From Thiodiazotropha sp040506705 (lineage in GTDB: Bacteria > Pseudomonadota > Gammaproteobacteria > Chromatiales > Chromatiaceae): a stretch of 64,000 nt of DNA. Position 1 is the first letter of the stretch. Each line of letters starts with the position of its first letter. Below are positions 54,732 through 64,000 of the stretch, one piece after another. The DNA lies in contig JBEVWG010000054.1 in the NCBI GenBank assembly GCA_040506705.1, positions 1-64,000 of the forward strand, in the 5' to 3' direction. The notes below the pieces were generated by a model. The model saw only the letters and a list, made by a program, of their open reading frames with translations. It had not been told where the DNA came from and did not search any database. Both the position numbers and the translations under genes were made by a program.

Positions 54732-56384
54732 TTACTTTTTGCCAGTTACCTGGGCACACTCTGCATTCGCTTCCCGTTCAACCCGATTCTTCCCCTTCAG
54801 TTTCGCTTGATAGAGTGCTTGATCAGCACTATGAATGAAGCCGGAGAGGTTCTGTTGACCATCCCAAATGGCCACGCCAATGCTTGCAGTGACCTGATAC
54901 TCGGGCACTTTACTACTCTCAAATGAAGCGATAGATTCAATCAGACGTTGAGCAATTTTCACAGCATCATCAATATGGGTTTCCGGTAAAGCAACAATGA
55001 ACTCCTCTCCCCCATATCGACCCGCGAAATCACTGCTACGCACTAACTCGCGGATTATTGAAGCAACTCCCTGAAGTACCTCATCACCTGCCAGATGACC
55101 AAACTTGTCATTTATCGCTTTGAAGTCATCGAGATCACACATCATTAAACTGAGGTTTGAACCTGCACGTTGGGCTCGTTGCATCTCCGGTTGCAAACGC
55201 TCATTAAAAAAACGGTGATTGTAGAGGGCTGTCAGACCATCCCGTTCAGAACGTGCCTTGTAAAACTCTTTCAGCTGATGAATCTCCAGGGTTTGCTGAT
55301 CAACCAGCCTGTGCAACCTTCGTGATCCATAGATGATCCCCAGGTAGAGAAGTATCTCTATCACAACGAATCCGACTACTCCATAGATAAGGTTCAGCTG
55401 TAGCTGCCGTTTAAACGCAATGAACTCATCTGAAACATCCATCAACATCACCACCATGCCACCTTGCTTCCTGTTTATGCTAGCGTTGGCTTGGTAATCA
55501 TAGAGCGGAAAGTGTGTTATGGCATACACCCGTCCTTTGTGACTGATATTAAAAGTGCGAAGTTCTGACTTGTAGGGCATCAACTCTTCACAGTTTTCAA
55601 CTATCGCTGCAACAATAGGATTCGAGATAGCTTCGACATAGCAGGAAGACTCGTTCGACAATTTAACGATACGTTTTTTAATCGACTCAGGCCACATTGC
55701 TGAGTGAACCAATGGTTCATTCAGCAACACCATCGTTTCCACGCCGGTCTGTCGGTTAATCTTCTCCAAAACAGTTTGATAGGAAGTACCAACCTCCAAC
55801 ACACCGATCAGATTTTTCTCCTCACCTTTTTGTTCTGACCAAACCGGCGTTACCCCACGCAATCCCGCGTAGACTCTGCCCACTTCAAAGCCAATTTTGG
55901 TTTCCTGGTCACGGTAACTGTCAACAATGATATGTCGTATCTCATCCATTCGATCACCAAATTTCTGTGGTTGGTGAACACGTAGAAAACTCAGAGATCC
56001 CGGTCCCAGATGGAATTGAAGTTGCCTGGCATCATACTGCTCCATCATTGGTAACCAGCTGGGAGAGATAACCCGGTAGAGTTCACCCCTGACCTCCGCA
56101 GCTCGCAGCCCACCCGCACCGCCCCCCTCTTCGGAGACAGCCTCTTTGCCTGCCAGAAACAGCTGCTGGATCTGTTTCTGATTTGAGACATAGGTTGCGA
56201 GCTGCAACATACTCTCATAGACCAAATCGAGAGTTAGATCGTAGGAGTGTTTGAGATTTTCGCCATTGCGGCTCAGACTGAGGTTGAGCGCGCGTTGACT
56301 GGCATAGTAGTTGATACCGACAAATATCAAATCACTGATAAAAATCAGCAGTGTCAAAAACTGGAAAAGTTGCCGACTCTTCAT
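54732..56384 (-). CDS. dCache diguanylate cyclase (GGDEF)
   Basis: A 550-aa protein: helix 1 (8-27), periplasmic sensor (about 30-325) with FHLGPGSLSFLRVHQPQKFGD and VYAGLRGVTPVW stretches typical of the dCache_3 sensor family, helix 2 (about 330-351), and a GGDEF domain (about 385-535). GGEEF is at 458-462 and the I-site RSSD at 449-452. It should make cyclic di-GMP in response to a periplasmic ligand. It is flanked by short inverted end-like sequences at 54237 and 56619. Confidence 0.93.
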   Translation of the reverse strand: MKSRQLFQFLTLLIFISDLIFVGINYYASQRALNLSLSRNGENLKHSYDLTLDLVYESMLQLATYVSNQKQIQQLFLAGKEAVSEEGGGAGGLRAAEVRGELYRVISPSWLPMMEQYDARQLQFHLGPGSLSFLRVHQPQKFGDRMDEIRHIIVDSYRDQETKIGFEVGRVYAGLRGVTPVWSEQKGEEKNLIGVLEVGTSYQTVLEKINRQTGVETMVLLNEPLVHSAMWPESIKKRIVKLSNESSCYVEAISNPIVAAIVENCEELMPYKSELRTFNISHKGRVYAITHFPLYDYQANASINRKQGGMVVMLMDVSDEFIAFKRQLQLNLIYGVVGFVVIEILLYLGIIYGSRRLHRLVDQQTLEIHQLKEFYKARSERDGLTALYNHRFFNERLQPEMQRAQRAGSNLSLMMCDLDDFKAINDKFGHLAGDEVLQGVASIIRELVRSSDFAGRYGGEEFIVALPETHIDDAVKIAQRLIESIASFESSKVPEYQVTASIGVAIWDGQQNLSGFIHSADQALYQAKLKGKNRVEREANAECAQVTGKK

Positions 56385-56635
56385 CCGCTATTCCAACTAT
56401 CCGCCCTACATCCAGAGCCACTGCACCTCAACTGCCTGTTTCAGCAGGACCCCCACTTATGCAGAGATCTTGTGGCGATAGATTGGAATCAGTTTACACA
56501 CACCTTAAACAACTGATCCAGGTTTAACCGTCCATTAACTGACCGATATCAAACACCGTATAAATAGCTCAACCACTGACGATAAAATACCCTTCTCTAT
56601 TAACGTTAACAGACCCTGGCACAAAGGATCATTGA

Positions 56636-58255
56636 TCACTCCAATGTTACCCCTGCATAGGCAATTCCTGCCAAATGTGCCATTTCGCGATCGAAAGTAG
56701 TGAGATCATCTAAACAGAATCCACTGAGATGATCATGACCACAAGCACGGGCCATCACCTGCATCAACTCAGTTGAAGCACGAAAAAAGTTATTTAACTG
56801 TTCAGCGCCCTTCTCAATTTTCAGACGTTGTCTCAATTCCGCTTTCTGGGTAGCGATACCCACCGGACAATTGTTGGTGTGGCAGGCTCGCATGCCCAGA
56901 CAACCTATCGCCTGAAGCGCTGAATTGGAGAGTGCAATAGCATCGGCACCTAAGGCAAGTGCCTTGATAAAGTCTGCAGGTAATCTTAGACCGCCAGTGA
57001 TTATCAGAGAGACATCATCTCTCTCTTTGCTATCCAGATAGCGGCGAGCACGAGCCAATGCCGGAATAGTAGGCACAGAAATATTATCCCGAAAGATTAA
57101 TGGTGCAGCACCGGTGCCTCCACCTCGCCCATCCAATATGATGTAATCGACACCTATGCTCAAAGCGGCTTCGATATCCCTTTCAATGTGCTGTGCTGAG
57201 AGTTTGACCCCAATCGGTATACCCTCTGTTGCTTCACGCACGGCATCTGCAAAACGTCTGAAATCATCGATCTGTTCCCAATCGGGAAACCTGGAGGGTG
57301 AAATGGCCGACTCCCCCTCCTCAAGCCCCCGTACCTCTGCAATACGCCCATTAACCTTATCACCCGGCAGATGTCCTCCGGTACCGGTCTTAGCACCCTG
57401 ACCACACTTAAAGTGGAAGGCCTGACTCCGTTGCACCTTGTCCATGGAAAAGCCAAATCGTGCCGATGCCAATTCGTAGAGATAACGGCTATTGGCCGCC
57501 TGCTCATCAGCTAACATCCCGCCTTCCCCTGAACAGATGCCGGTACCAGCCAGCTCGGCTCCCTTGGCCAGGGCCACCTTGGCCTCTTCTGAAAGCGCTC
57601 CGAAACTCATATCAGAAACAAACAGGGGACAATCCAATTGCAGCGGTTTTTTAGCTTTTGGACCGATCACAACCTCTGTACCTACCGAATGATCGTCTAG
57701 CAGTGGCAGCCGATGTAACTGCCCAGTCAGCAGTTGTATCTGCTCCCATTTCGGCAACTCATCCCGAGGTACACCCATGGCGCCGACGCGTCCGTGGTGT
57801 CCCACCTTTGACAGGCCATGCTCAGCCAGATGCTGGATATACTTATAGTGTGGCTCTTCTGCACCACCATGGAGATCCTTATACAATCCCTGATACTTGG
57901 ATCGATTATAGGGTTGTGGGTTTTGTTCAGACCAAGCCTTTATTTCATCTTCGTCTACCCAGACCTGGCCTGCTTCAACCCAGGCGTGAAAGCGATGCAG
58001 CTTCTCTGCAGGATTGTAGGAACTGACTCCAGTTTTATAACCATAATCCCAATCGTGCAGGCCACAGATAATATCCTCACCCTGAATTCGACCATCAGCC
58101 ATCAGAGCCCCGCGATGAGCACAACGACCATATAGAACAGATACCTGCTCCTGGTCGGGCCAACGAATAACAACCAGATCCACATCTGCGACAAGTGCAT
58201 AAGTCGGTTTATGCGGTTCAAGTTCTGACCAGGAAAGAATGGCGTTTTTTTTCAT
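56636..58255 (-). CDS. Rieske [2Fe-2S] plus glutamate-synthase-like FMN domain fusion
   Basis: A 539-aa protein. Residues about 1-105 form a Rieske domain with ligands Cys45, His47 (GRCAHRGA), Cys64 and His67 (ICGLHDWDYG). The rest is the FMN-binding GltB-like TIM barrel, with GGGTGAAPLIFRD and the [3Fe-4S]-type motif CLGMRACHTNNCPVGIATQ. There is no glutaminase domain and no C-terminal GXGXG domain, so it is not ordinary glutamate synthase. Related archaeal-type proteins exist whose substrate is uncertain. Stand-alone gene. Confidence 0.88.
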   Translation of the reverse strand: MKKNAILSWSELEPHKPTYALVADVDLVVIRWPDQEQVSVLYGRCAHRGALMADGRIQGEDIICGLHDWDYGYKTGVSSYNPAEKLHRFHAWVEAGQVWVDEDEIKAWSEQNPQPYNRSKYQGLYKDLHGGAEEPHYKYIQHLAEHGLSKVGHHGRVGAMGVPRDELPKWEQIQLLTGQLHRLPLLDDHSVGTEVVIGPKAKKPLQLDCPLFVSDMSFGALSEEAKVALAKGAELAGTGICSGEGGMLADEQAANSRYLYELASARFGFSMDKVQRSQAFHFKCGQGAKTGTGGHLPGDKVNGRIAEVRGLEEGESAISPSRFPDWEQIDDFRRFADAVREATEGIPIGVKLSAQHIERDIEAALSIGVDYIILDGRGGGTGAAPLIFRDNISVPTIPALARARRYLDSKERDDVSLIITGGLRLPADFIKALALGADAIALSNSALQAIGCLGMRACHTNNCPVGIATQKAELRQRLKIEKGAEQLNNFFRASTELMQVMARACGHDHLSGFCLDDLTTFDREMAHLAGIAYAGVTLE

Positions 58256-58926
58256 TGAGTCTTCCTCAGTTCTTTTTTTGCCGTTGTTGAAAAATTTGCA
58301 TGCACCACCATCGACAAGATCATTATGTCGTTATTTTGGACATCTTTTTTTGAGTGCAGATTATGTAAAGACTAGCTTAAATCAGATCAGTCAGTTCACT
58401 TCAGCAAATATGGATATGCCGGTGCTGTCAGGTTAACCCTCCTTTGCTTCAGAAGTAGCTCTAATGCCCCTCTTCCTTGGTGGTGTATAGACTAGTGTGG
58501 TGCGTCATATAAACCCTGTATTTAGAAAGCCGCTCAAGCCGTGAGTGCAAGGCGCAGCCCGCAGGTAATGGTTGTTCCCTTACCAAGGGGTGCAACGCCG
58601 CAATCGCGGCTTGAGTGGCTTCCCGCAGGGCGAGGCAGGTGATTTAAACGCAAACTGAGATAGGCCTTGTCTAAATATAGGGTTTATATGACGCACCACA
58701 CTTCAGACAGATAGATACTTGACGTGAAGGGATTCACTAATGGCACGAGCGCATGGATGCTCAGTAGCGGTCGATGTTGAACACATGCTTCAAGCACTGC
58801 TCCCAGTTCATGGCCTGGTGATGGTTTTCGCTCTTTAGCGGAGGAGTTGAATACTGCCTATTTGTTAAACATAAGGCGTATGAATTGTCTGCACCTTTAT
58901 TGAATCGTCTCTCGCGGGGTTATCGC
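58256..58926. other. Spacer holding one palindromic element, no gene
   Basis: A 671-bp gap between the Rieske-fusion gene and the hybrid kinase. Apart from the element at 58495-58702 I see no coding frame, promoter or terminator that stands out. Confidence 0.5.
58495..58702. mobile_element. 208-bp palindromic MITE-like element
   Basis: Terminal repeats of 33 bp (58495-58527 and 58670-58702) differ at one position; the tips read AGTGTGGTGCGTCATATAAA. Just inside, AAGCCGCTCAAGCCG and its near-complement CGGCTTGAGTGGCTT form a second inverted pair, so the whole element can fold as nested hairpins. No coding sequence. No clear target duplication. Confidence 0.8.
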
Positions 58927-61900
58927 TTAGACTTTTTTCAACGCATGCAGGATGGCAGGATAATCATAATCTTCGACGCACTGAGTCAGATTCTTATTGA
59001 GATCATGATCATATTCATCCACCTGTTTGATGACATAGTAGATACGTTTAATCTCCAGGCTCTCAACTGCCTCTTGTAAATCAAAGCGAAGCTCATCCGG
59101 CAGTTTTGATAACATTTCCGGAGTTAAAGCACGCCGCTGCTGTTTGGCTTCGACCAGTTCATCATGCAGGAAGCGTATCTCCAGATGCTTCGACAGTTGA
59201 GCGTAAATTTCATCGGGATGGTAAGGTTTGCCGATAAAGTCGTCAACGCCGGCTTCGAGCATCTGTTCGCGCTGCTCCTTGAAAGCCGAAGCCGTCACAG
59301 CAATGATCTTAACCTCATCACCGTTGGGCAGACTGCGGATTTGTCGAGTTGCTTGCTCTCCATCCATCACAGGCATGCGCCTGTCCATAAAAATCAGGTG
59401 TGGTTGCCAACTTTGGTATAGCTCCACGGCCTGTTTGCCGTTTTCAGCGACCTTGTCCTGGAGCCCCGCGTGATGTAACAGGCTACTTAACAGTAGCTGG
59501 TTATCAATCTGATCCTCGACAATAAGGATACGATATTCTGGTTGTCCGGGAGCAAGACCCACAACTCTATTAGCAACTTGTTGCTCAGCTTGGGTGATAT
59601 CTGTCTCCATGGCATCGGTCAGGGGCAGGTCGATTGTAAATACCGAGCCTTTGCCTGGCGTACTCTGAAGTTCGATGCTGCCATTCATCATCTGCACAAA
59701 TTGGCGTGATATTGTCAGTCCCAGCCCTGTCCCCTTACGATCCCCTTTTTCACCTATCTGCACAAAGGGGTCGAAGATACGTTTTTGATCCTCCACTGCA
59801 ATGCCTGGACCCGAGTCCTCAACCACGATTATCAGATGTGAGTGTTTGTTCTGCCTGGATCCAAGTATTAAGTTCACACCACCTTGATCGGTATACTTGA
59901 TAGCGTTTCCTATCAAGTTGATAAGTACTTGACGCAGTCGAGACTCGTCGCCGACGATGTAACGTGGAAACTGAGAAGATTGATCGATAACCAGTTCCAG
60001 TCCTTTATCCCTGGCGCGCATCTGCATAAGTTCTATGACATCGAGCACCATGCCACCCAGATCAAAAGGAGCATTGCCAAGCTTTATACCACCAGCCTCG
60101 ATCTTGGCCATTTCCAGAACATCATTTATCAGTGTCAGAAGATGCTCACCACTGCGATTGATGATATTGACGTTGTTCCTCTGCCCCTCCGGCAGCTGGG
60201 GATCTTCACGAATAATGCTGGAGAATCCAAGTATGGCATTGAGTGGCGTGCGCAGTTCATGACTCATATTGGCCAGAAATGCGCTTTTAGCCTTGTTTGC
60301 AGCCTCAGCTGCATCGCGCGAAATACTCAACTCCTCTGTGCGCTGTTTGACGGTATCTTCCAGCTGAGCGTGGTAGCGCCTGAGCTCATCCTCAGCCCTT
60401 AGACGCTCGATCTGTCGCCACATACCCTCCACCAGCAGACTTAGCTGCTGCTCATCACTTGCGCTATAGTCCTCATCCTTGTTACCGACACCAGCCAGTA
60501 AAACGATTTTATCGCCAACGATCACCGGTAGATTCATGTGACGAATCAGTTTTATGTGACCTTCAGGCATACCCCTCTTCCATGGATTGGGCGCGCTGTA
60601 GTCATTCGTGACAATAGGACGACGCTGGCGTACAGCTTCGCCCCATAAGCCGGAGGTTTCTACAGGAAAGATCAGCGGCATGTCCGGTATTCTGCACTCA
60701 TCCATCGCCTCCTGAGACCAGAACTGTATGTTAAGAATGGTTTCATTTTCATTCATTAAACCCAGATAACCCAGCTTGCTGCGGGTCAGACGGATCGCCG
60801 CCTCGTAGGTAAAACGCATCAGCTCATCCTCACTCGCGTCGGTCATCTGATTTAAGTGAAGTAGTGCCTGCATCCGCTCTGCGTTGAGCTTGAGTGTCTC
60901 CTCTGCCTCCCGCTGTGTGGTAATATCGAAAAGGGTGCCGTCGAGGTAGAGTGATTTTCCGTCATCGGTAAAGACACCCCATCCCTGTTCATGCACCCAA
61001 CGCAGGCTGCCGTCCTGTGCGATCAGGCGATAGTCCAATTGGTAGCGATCCTGCTTAGACAGGCTATGGGTTCTTCTATCTGCAACACGCTGGAGGTCAT
61101 CTGGATGAATGATGCTGGCGAAGCTGCGAACCCGATTATTCAGAAAATCTTCGGCGGGATAGCCGCAGATCCGTTCGATTCCTGCACTGATAAACTCCAT
61201 GGTCCAGTCAGGATCGTTGGCGCATCGGTAGATGGCGCCGGGACTGTTGTCGAGGATATTTGCGAGTCGCAGCTGGCTTTCGCGCAAGGCCACTTCCGCC
61301 AACTTACGTTCGGTGATGTCATTGAAATGGCCTTGGTAGTGCGTGACCTCTCCATGCGCATCACGTCGCACAACAATAAAGTCGGATACCCAGCGGCTAT
61401 CACCGCTTGCGGTAAGCACTCTAAACTCCAGTGAGAAGTGAGGTTCACCCGCTTTGCTGTGAGCTTCAACCTCCTGCTTGACCTTCTCGATATCGTCTGG
61501 ATGTATGAGCTCAACGGCAAGCGTTCGCTCGCGCATTATTTTCACAGGATCATAACCCAGCTGATCCTGTATGTTTGGCGAGACATACTCCAGAGGCCAT
61601 CCATCTTTGGCACTTAGCAGATAGGCCATGTTTGGTCCGGCGATGAATAACTCACGCTCTTTTTTTAGCGCCTCCTCTGTCAGTTCCCGTTGGGTCACCT
61701 CCATCTGCAGCTGCCTGTTGGCTATCAGCAGCTCTTCGGTCCGCGCGTTGACCTCCTGCTCCAAACCTTCAGTCAACTGTTTTACGCGCAGGTGGATGCT
61801 GACCCGGGCCAACATCTCTTCCGGCTGAAATGGCTTGGTGATGAAATCCACCCCACCTGCTTTAAACCCTTTTACTTTGTCACGCTGATCTTCCAGGGCG

Positions 61901-62160
61901 CTGAGGAAAACTATGGGTATAGAAGCGGTTCTTTGATCGGCCTTGAGCTGACGACAGACTTCGTAACCATCCAGCCCCGGCATCTTGATATCCAGCAAAA
62001 TAAGATCGGGCAGCGTCGACTGGACGAACTCCAAAGCCAGCTCACCGTCGGAGGCAGGATAAACCGCATAGCCATGTTCGACGAGCAGGTTCATCAATAA
62101 CCGAAGATTTGCACTGCTGTCATCAACAGCTAATATCTTGTTGAATTTATCAGGGTTCAT
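58927..62160 (-). CDS. Hybrid histidine kinase: REC-PAS-PAS-GAF-HisKA-HATPase-REC
   Basis: A 1077-aa cytoplasmic kinase. Order: receiver (7-122, phospho-Asp in LLDIKMPG), coiled coil, two PAS domains (about 175-285 and 300-420), GAF (about 435-600), HisKA with SHELRTPLNAILGF (about 655), HATPase (NLIGNAIKYT, GTGLGL), second receiver (LIFMDRRMPVMDG) and a 65-residue helical tail. No membrane helix, so it senses inside the cell or takes phosphate from its neighbour. Starts inside the end of the upstream kinase gene (11-bp overlap), so the two are co-translated. Confidence 0.93.
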   Translation of the reverse strand: MNPDKFNKILAVDDSSANLRLLMNLLVEHGYAVYPASDGELALEFVQSTLPDLILLDIKMPGLDGYEVCRQLKADQRTASIPIVFLSALEDQRDKVKGFKAGGVDFITKPFQPEEMLARVSIHLRVKQLTEGLEQEVNARTEELLIANRQLQMEVTQRELTEEALKKERELFIAGPNMAYLLSAKDGWPLEYVSPNIQDQLGYDPVKIMRERTLAVELIHPDDIEKVKQEVEAHSKAGEPHFSLEFRVLTASGDSRWVSDFIVVRRDAHGEVTHYQGHFNDITERKLAEVALRESQLRLANILDNSPGAIYRCANDPDWTMEFISAGIERICGYPAEDFLNNRVRSFASIIHPDDLQRVADRRTHSLSKQDRYQLDYRLIAQDGSLRWVHEQGWGVFTDDGKSLYLDGTLFDITTQREAEETLKLNAERMQALLHLNQMTDASEDELMRFTYEAAIRLTRSKLGYLGLMNENETILNIQFWSQEAMDECRIPDMPLIFPVETSGLWGEAVRQRRPIVTNDYSAPNPWKRGMPEGHIKLIRHMNLPVIVGDKIVLLAGVGNKDEDYSASDEQQLSLLVEGMWRQIERLRAEDELRRYHAQLEDTVKQRTEELSISRDAAEAANKAKSAFLANMSHELRTPLNAILGFSSIIREDPQLPEGQRNNVNIINRSGEHLLTLINDVLEMAKIEAGGIKLGNAPFDLGGMVLDVIELMQMRARDKGLELVIDQSSQFPRYIVGDESRLRQVLINLIGNAIKYTDQGGVNLILGSRQNKHSHLIIVVEDSGPGIAVEDQKRIFDPFVQIGEKGDRKGTGLGLTISRQFVQMMNGSIELQSTPGKGSVFTIDLPLTDAMETDITQAEQQVANRVVGLAPGQPEYRILIVEDQIDNQLLLSSLLHHAGLQDKVAENGKQAVELYQSWQPHLIFMDRRMPVMDGEQATRQIRSLPNGDEVKIIAVTASAFKEQREQMLEAGVDDFIGKPYHPDEIYAQLSKHLEIRFLHDELVEAKQQRRALTPEMLSKLPDELRFDLQEAVESLEIKRIYYVIKQVDEYDHDLNKNLTQCVEDYDYPAILHALKKV

Positions 62161-64000
62161 TGGTTTCCCCTGTCTTGTTCTTCGTCTGTGGCTCTGTCTT
62201 GAGTGAGCGGATCAGCTGTAAAATTCTGCTGAATTGAAGTTCCTTGACGACTGGAGACAAAGCGTCTGCGAGGGATGGCTTAAGCGTGCGTATCTCTTCA
62301 ATCGAGCGGTTTACCGCATCCAGATCGATCCTTGAAAGTCCCAGCTCCAAACTACTCAGCAGTTCATCGGGCAAGGTAGATAACTGTTTCGCATCCAATG
62401 GCACACCAGCGGTGGGCGCTTTATCATCAGCATAGATGAATCTAACGCCCAGGTTATGGCTCAGGGTGTCAAGAATATCGGCAATGGTATAAGGCTTGCG
62501 GATGAAATCATCACAGCCTGCCGCAAGAATCTCCTTACGCTCCTCCTCCAACGCATGGGCCGTGAGGGCAACAATATAAGTTTGCTCGCTGCTATCGCTT
62601 GCCTTGATATTTCGGGTAGCTTGCAATCCATCCATCACCGGCATACGGATATCCATGAAGATTAGATGAGGATGCCACTCCTGAAACGACTCAATCGCTT
62701 CCTGACCATTAACGGCTTCCCTCAAATCGAAACCCAGAGGATCAAGCAATTGGTGTAGCAGTAATCGGTTCTCCGTCTGGTCCTCGACAATAAGGATGCG
62801 ATAGACAGGCTGCCCGTCGGCAACTCCCAGGACCCGGCCACGCGCCGTTGCTGCTGGAGTCGTCGCGGAAGGAATCACAGTCACCGGTATCTCGAAATGA
62901 AACAGCGCTCCCTTACCCAATTTGCTCTCGATATTAATCTCTCCCTTCATCAGATCGACATACTGTTTGCATATGGCCAGCCCCAAGCCGGTTCCTGCCT
63001 CTGCCGGTGGCCTGTCCCCCAACTGAACGAAAGGTGAGAATATGCGCTCCTGATCATCTGGCCTGATACCGGTACCGGAATCCTCCACCTCGAATCGAAG
63101 CAACGCCTGTTCCGCACTCTCCTGGCTAACCAGCAAGGCATTGAGTGAGACGCTGCCGCGACTGGTGTATTTGATCGCATTGCCGATCAGGTTGATTAAA
63201 ACCTGCCTCAGCTTAGCCCCATCAACGGAAATGTTGCGAGGAAGGTCGGCAGACTGCTGCAAAATAAAATCGAGACTCTTCTCAGCAGCACGTACATACA
63301 TTAACGATTTCAGTTCCAGCAACAGTTGATGCAGATCGAGATGAGACTCCTCCAGTACTGTTCTACCGCTCTCGATCTTGGAGATATCCAACACATTGTT
63401 GATCAGATCCAGAAGGTGCTCACCGCTGTGGGTGATGATATCCAGATTCTTCAGCTGCTCGCTGCTGACGTCCGGGGCGTTCTTCATCAGTTGAGAGAAG
63501 CCCAGCACCGCGTTCAGGGGGGTACGCAGCTCATGGCTCATATTGGCCAGAAATACGCTCTTGGCCTTGTTCGCGGCCTCGGCGACATCACGGGCTTTGA
63601 TAAGCTCCGATGTACGCTCCTCAACCAGCTCGGAGAGGTGATCTCGATGTTGTTGCAGCTCACTCTCCCGTTGTGCCAGGGTATTCAGCATGGAGTCGAA
63701 GGCATTGCCGAGCTTGGCCGCCTCATCCTCTCCTTCAAGGCGAACCCTCACCTCACGCTCGCCTCCCTGGATGGCATCGGCCACTGTCTGAATTGCATAG
63801 AGGCGGCGTGTCACCCGCCAACCCATGATTGCAACCGCCAGGGATCCGATAACAACGGCCACTGCACCATGAAGGATGCTGCTCTGGGTAATCTCCTGCA
63901 GGCGCCTCATGGTGGTCTCTCCGCTAAGACCGACCCGTACCCAGCCGATTTCACGACCTGCAAGCACCACCGGAGTGATGACATCCACCAACTCCGTTGT
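62150..64000 (-). CDS. Membrane hybrid histidine kinase, 5' end cut by window edge
   Basis: The frame is open to the right edge, so the start is missing. Visible order: end of a periplasmic sensor (LVDVITPVVLAGREIGWVRVG), one membrane helix, HAMP, coiled coil, HisKA (SHELRTPLNAVLGF), HATPase (NLIGNAIKYT, GTGLGLAI), receiver (LIFMDIRMPVMDG) and a helical tail. The tail and catalytic core are similar to those of the next kinase, suggesting an old duplication. Upstream gene of the pair; stop overlaps the next start. Confidence 0.92.
   Translation of the reverse strand, partial: TTELVDVITPVVLAGREIGWVRVGLSGETTMRRLQEITQSSILHGAVAVVIGSLAVAIMGWRVTRRLYAIQTVADAIQGGEREVRVRLEGEDEAAKLGNAFDSMLNTLAQRESELQQHRDHLSELVEERTSELIKARDVAEAANKAKSVFLANMSHELRTPLNAVLGFSQLMKNAPDVSSEQLKNLDIITHSGEHLLDLINNVLDISKIESGRTVLEESHLDLHQLLLELKSLMYVRAAEKSLDFILQQSADLPRNISVDGAKLRQVLINLIGNAIKYTSRGSVSLNALLVSQESAEQALLRFEVEDSGTGIRPDDQERIFSPFVQLGDRPPAEAGTGLGLAICKQYVDLMKGEINIESKLGKGALFHFEIPVTVIPSATTPAATARGRVLGVADGQPVYRILIVEDQTENRLLLHQLLDPLGFDLREAVNGQEAIESFQEWHPHLIFMDIRMPVMDGLQATRNIKASDSSEQTYIVALTAHALEEERKEILAAGCDDFIRKPYTIADILDTLSHNLGVRFIYADDKAPTAGVPLDAKQLSTLPDELLSSLELGLSRIDLDAVNRSIEEIRTLKPSLADALSPVVKELQFSRILQLIRSLKTEPQTKNKTGETNEP

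Overview
The window looks like a scaffold piece from a gammaproteobacterium. The order rlmE-ftsH-folP-glmM-tpiA-secG-tRNA-Leu with yhbY, greA and carAB beside it matches the conserved gammaproteobacterial neighbourhood. The 14-gene nuo operon with separate nuoC and nuoD points to a Chromatiales or sulfur-oxidiser-like lineage rather than an enteric one. No sulfur-oxidation or carbon-fixation marker lies in the window, so that assignment is inference. Sequence quality is good except for one run of exactly 100 N inside a tandem repeat.

Layout. 1-3.7 kb: an accessory segment with two unrecognised genes and a hipBA toxin-antitoxin pair. 3.7-4.85 kb: an initiator tRNA with its own promoter and terminator, then a tandem array of about 177-bp hairpin repeats containing the N gap. 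4.86-19.6 kb (minus strand): nuoA-N, complete respiratory complex I. 19.7-27 kb (minus): tRNA-Leu, secG, tpiA, glmM, folP, a second hairpin array, ftsH, rlmE; yhbY diverges. 27.6-32.9 kb (minus): carA-carB-greA, with a probable attenuator in front of carA. 33-37.7 kb: two thioredoxin-family genes, tilS, accA, an FmdB-like protein and a hotdog thioesterase. 37.7-44.9 kb: a divergent malonate-use cluster. 45-48.9 kb: periplasmic carbonic anhydrase, an output-less sensor with a DUF4388-like partner, and a small exported protein. 48.9-58.3 kb (minus): dnaE, two diguanylate cyclases in a repeat-rich stretch, and a Rieske/glutamate-synthase fusion. 58.9-64 kb (minus): two overlapping hybrid histidine kinases; the first in transcription order runs off the right edge.

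How genes work together. The malonate cluster reads as a full route: TRAP uptake (dctPQM), activation by a MatB-type malonyl-CoA synthetase and decarboxylation by malonyl-CoA decarboxylase to acetyl-CoA, with accA and a thioesterase nearby. A TauE/SafE-family permease was probably the last gene of the dctPQM-decarboxylase operon. A 272-bp element with perfect 34-bp terminal inverted repeats now sits exactly between the decarboxylase stop codon and the permease start codon.

Small structured DNA is unusually common: two tandem hairpin arrays, three MITE-like elements (43876-44147, 54016-54174, 58495-58702), a TIR-like pair around a GGDEF gene, and regulatory hairpins before carA, between dctP and dctQ, between nuoK and nuoL, and between the first GGDEF gene and dnaE.
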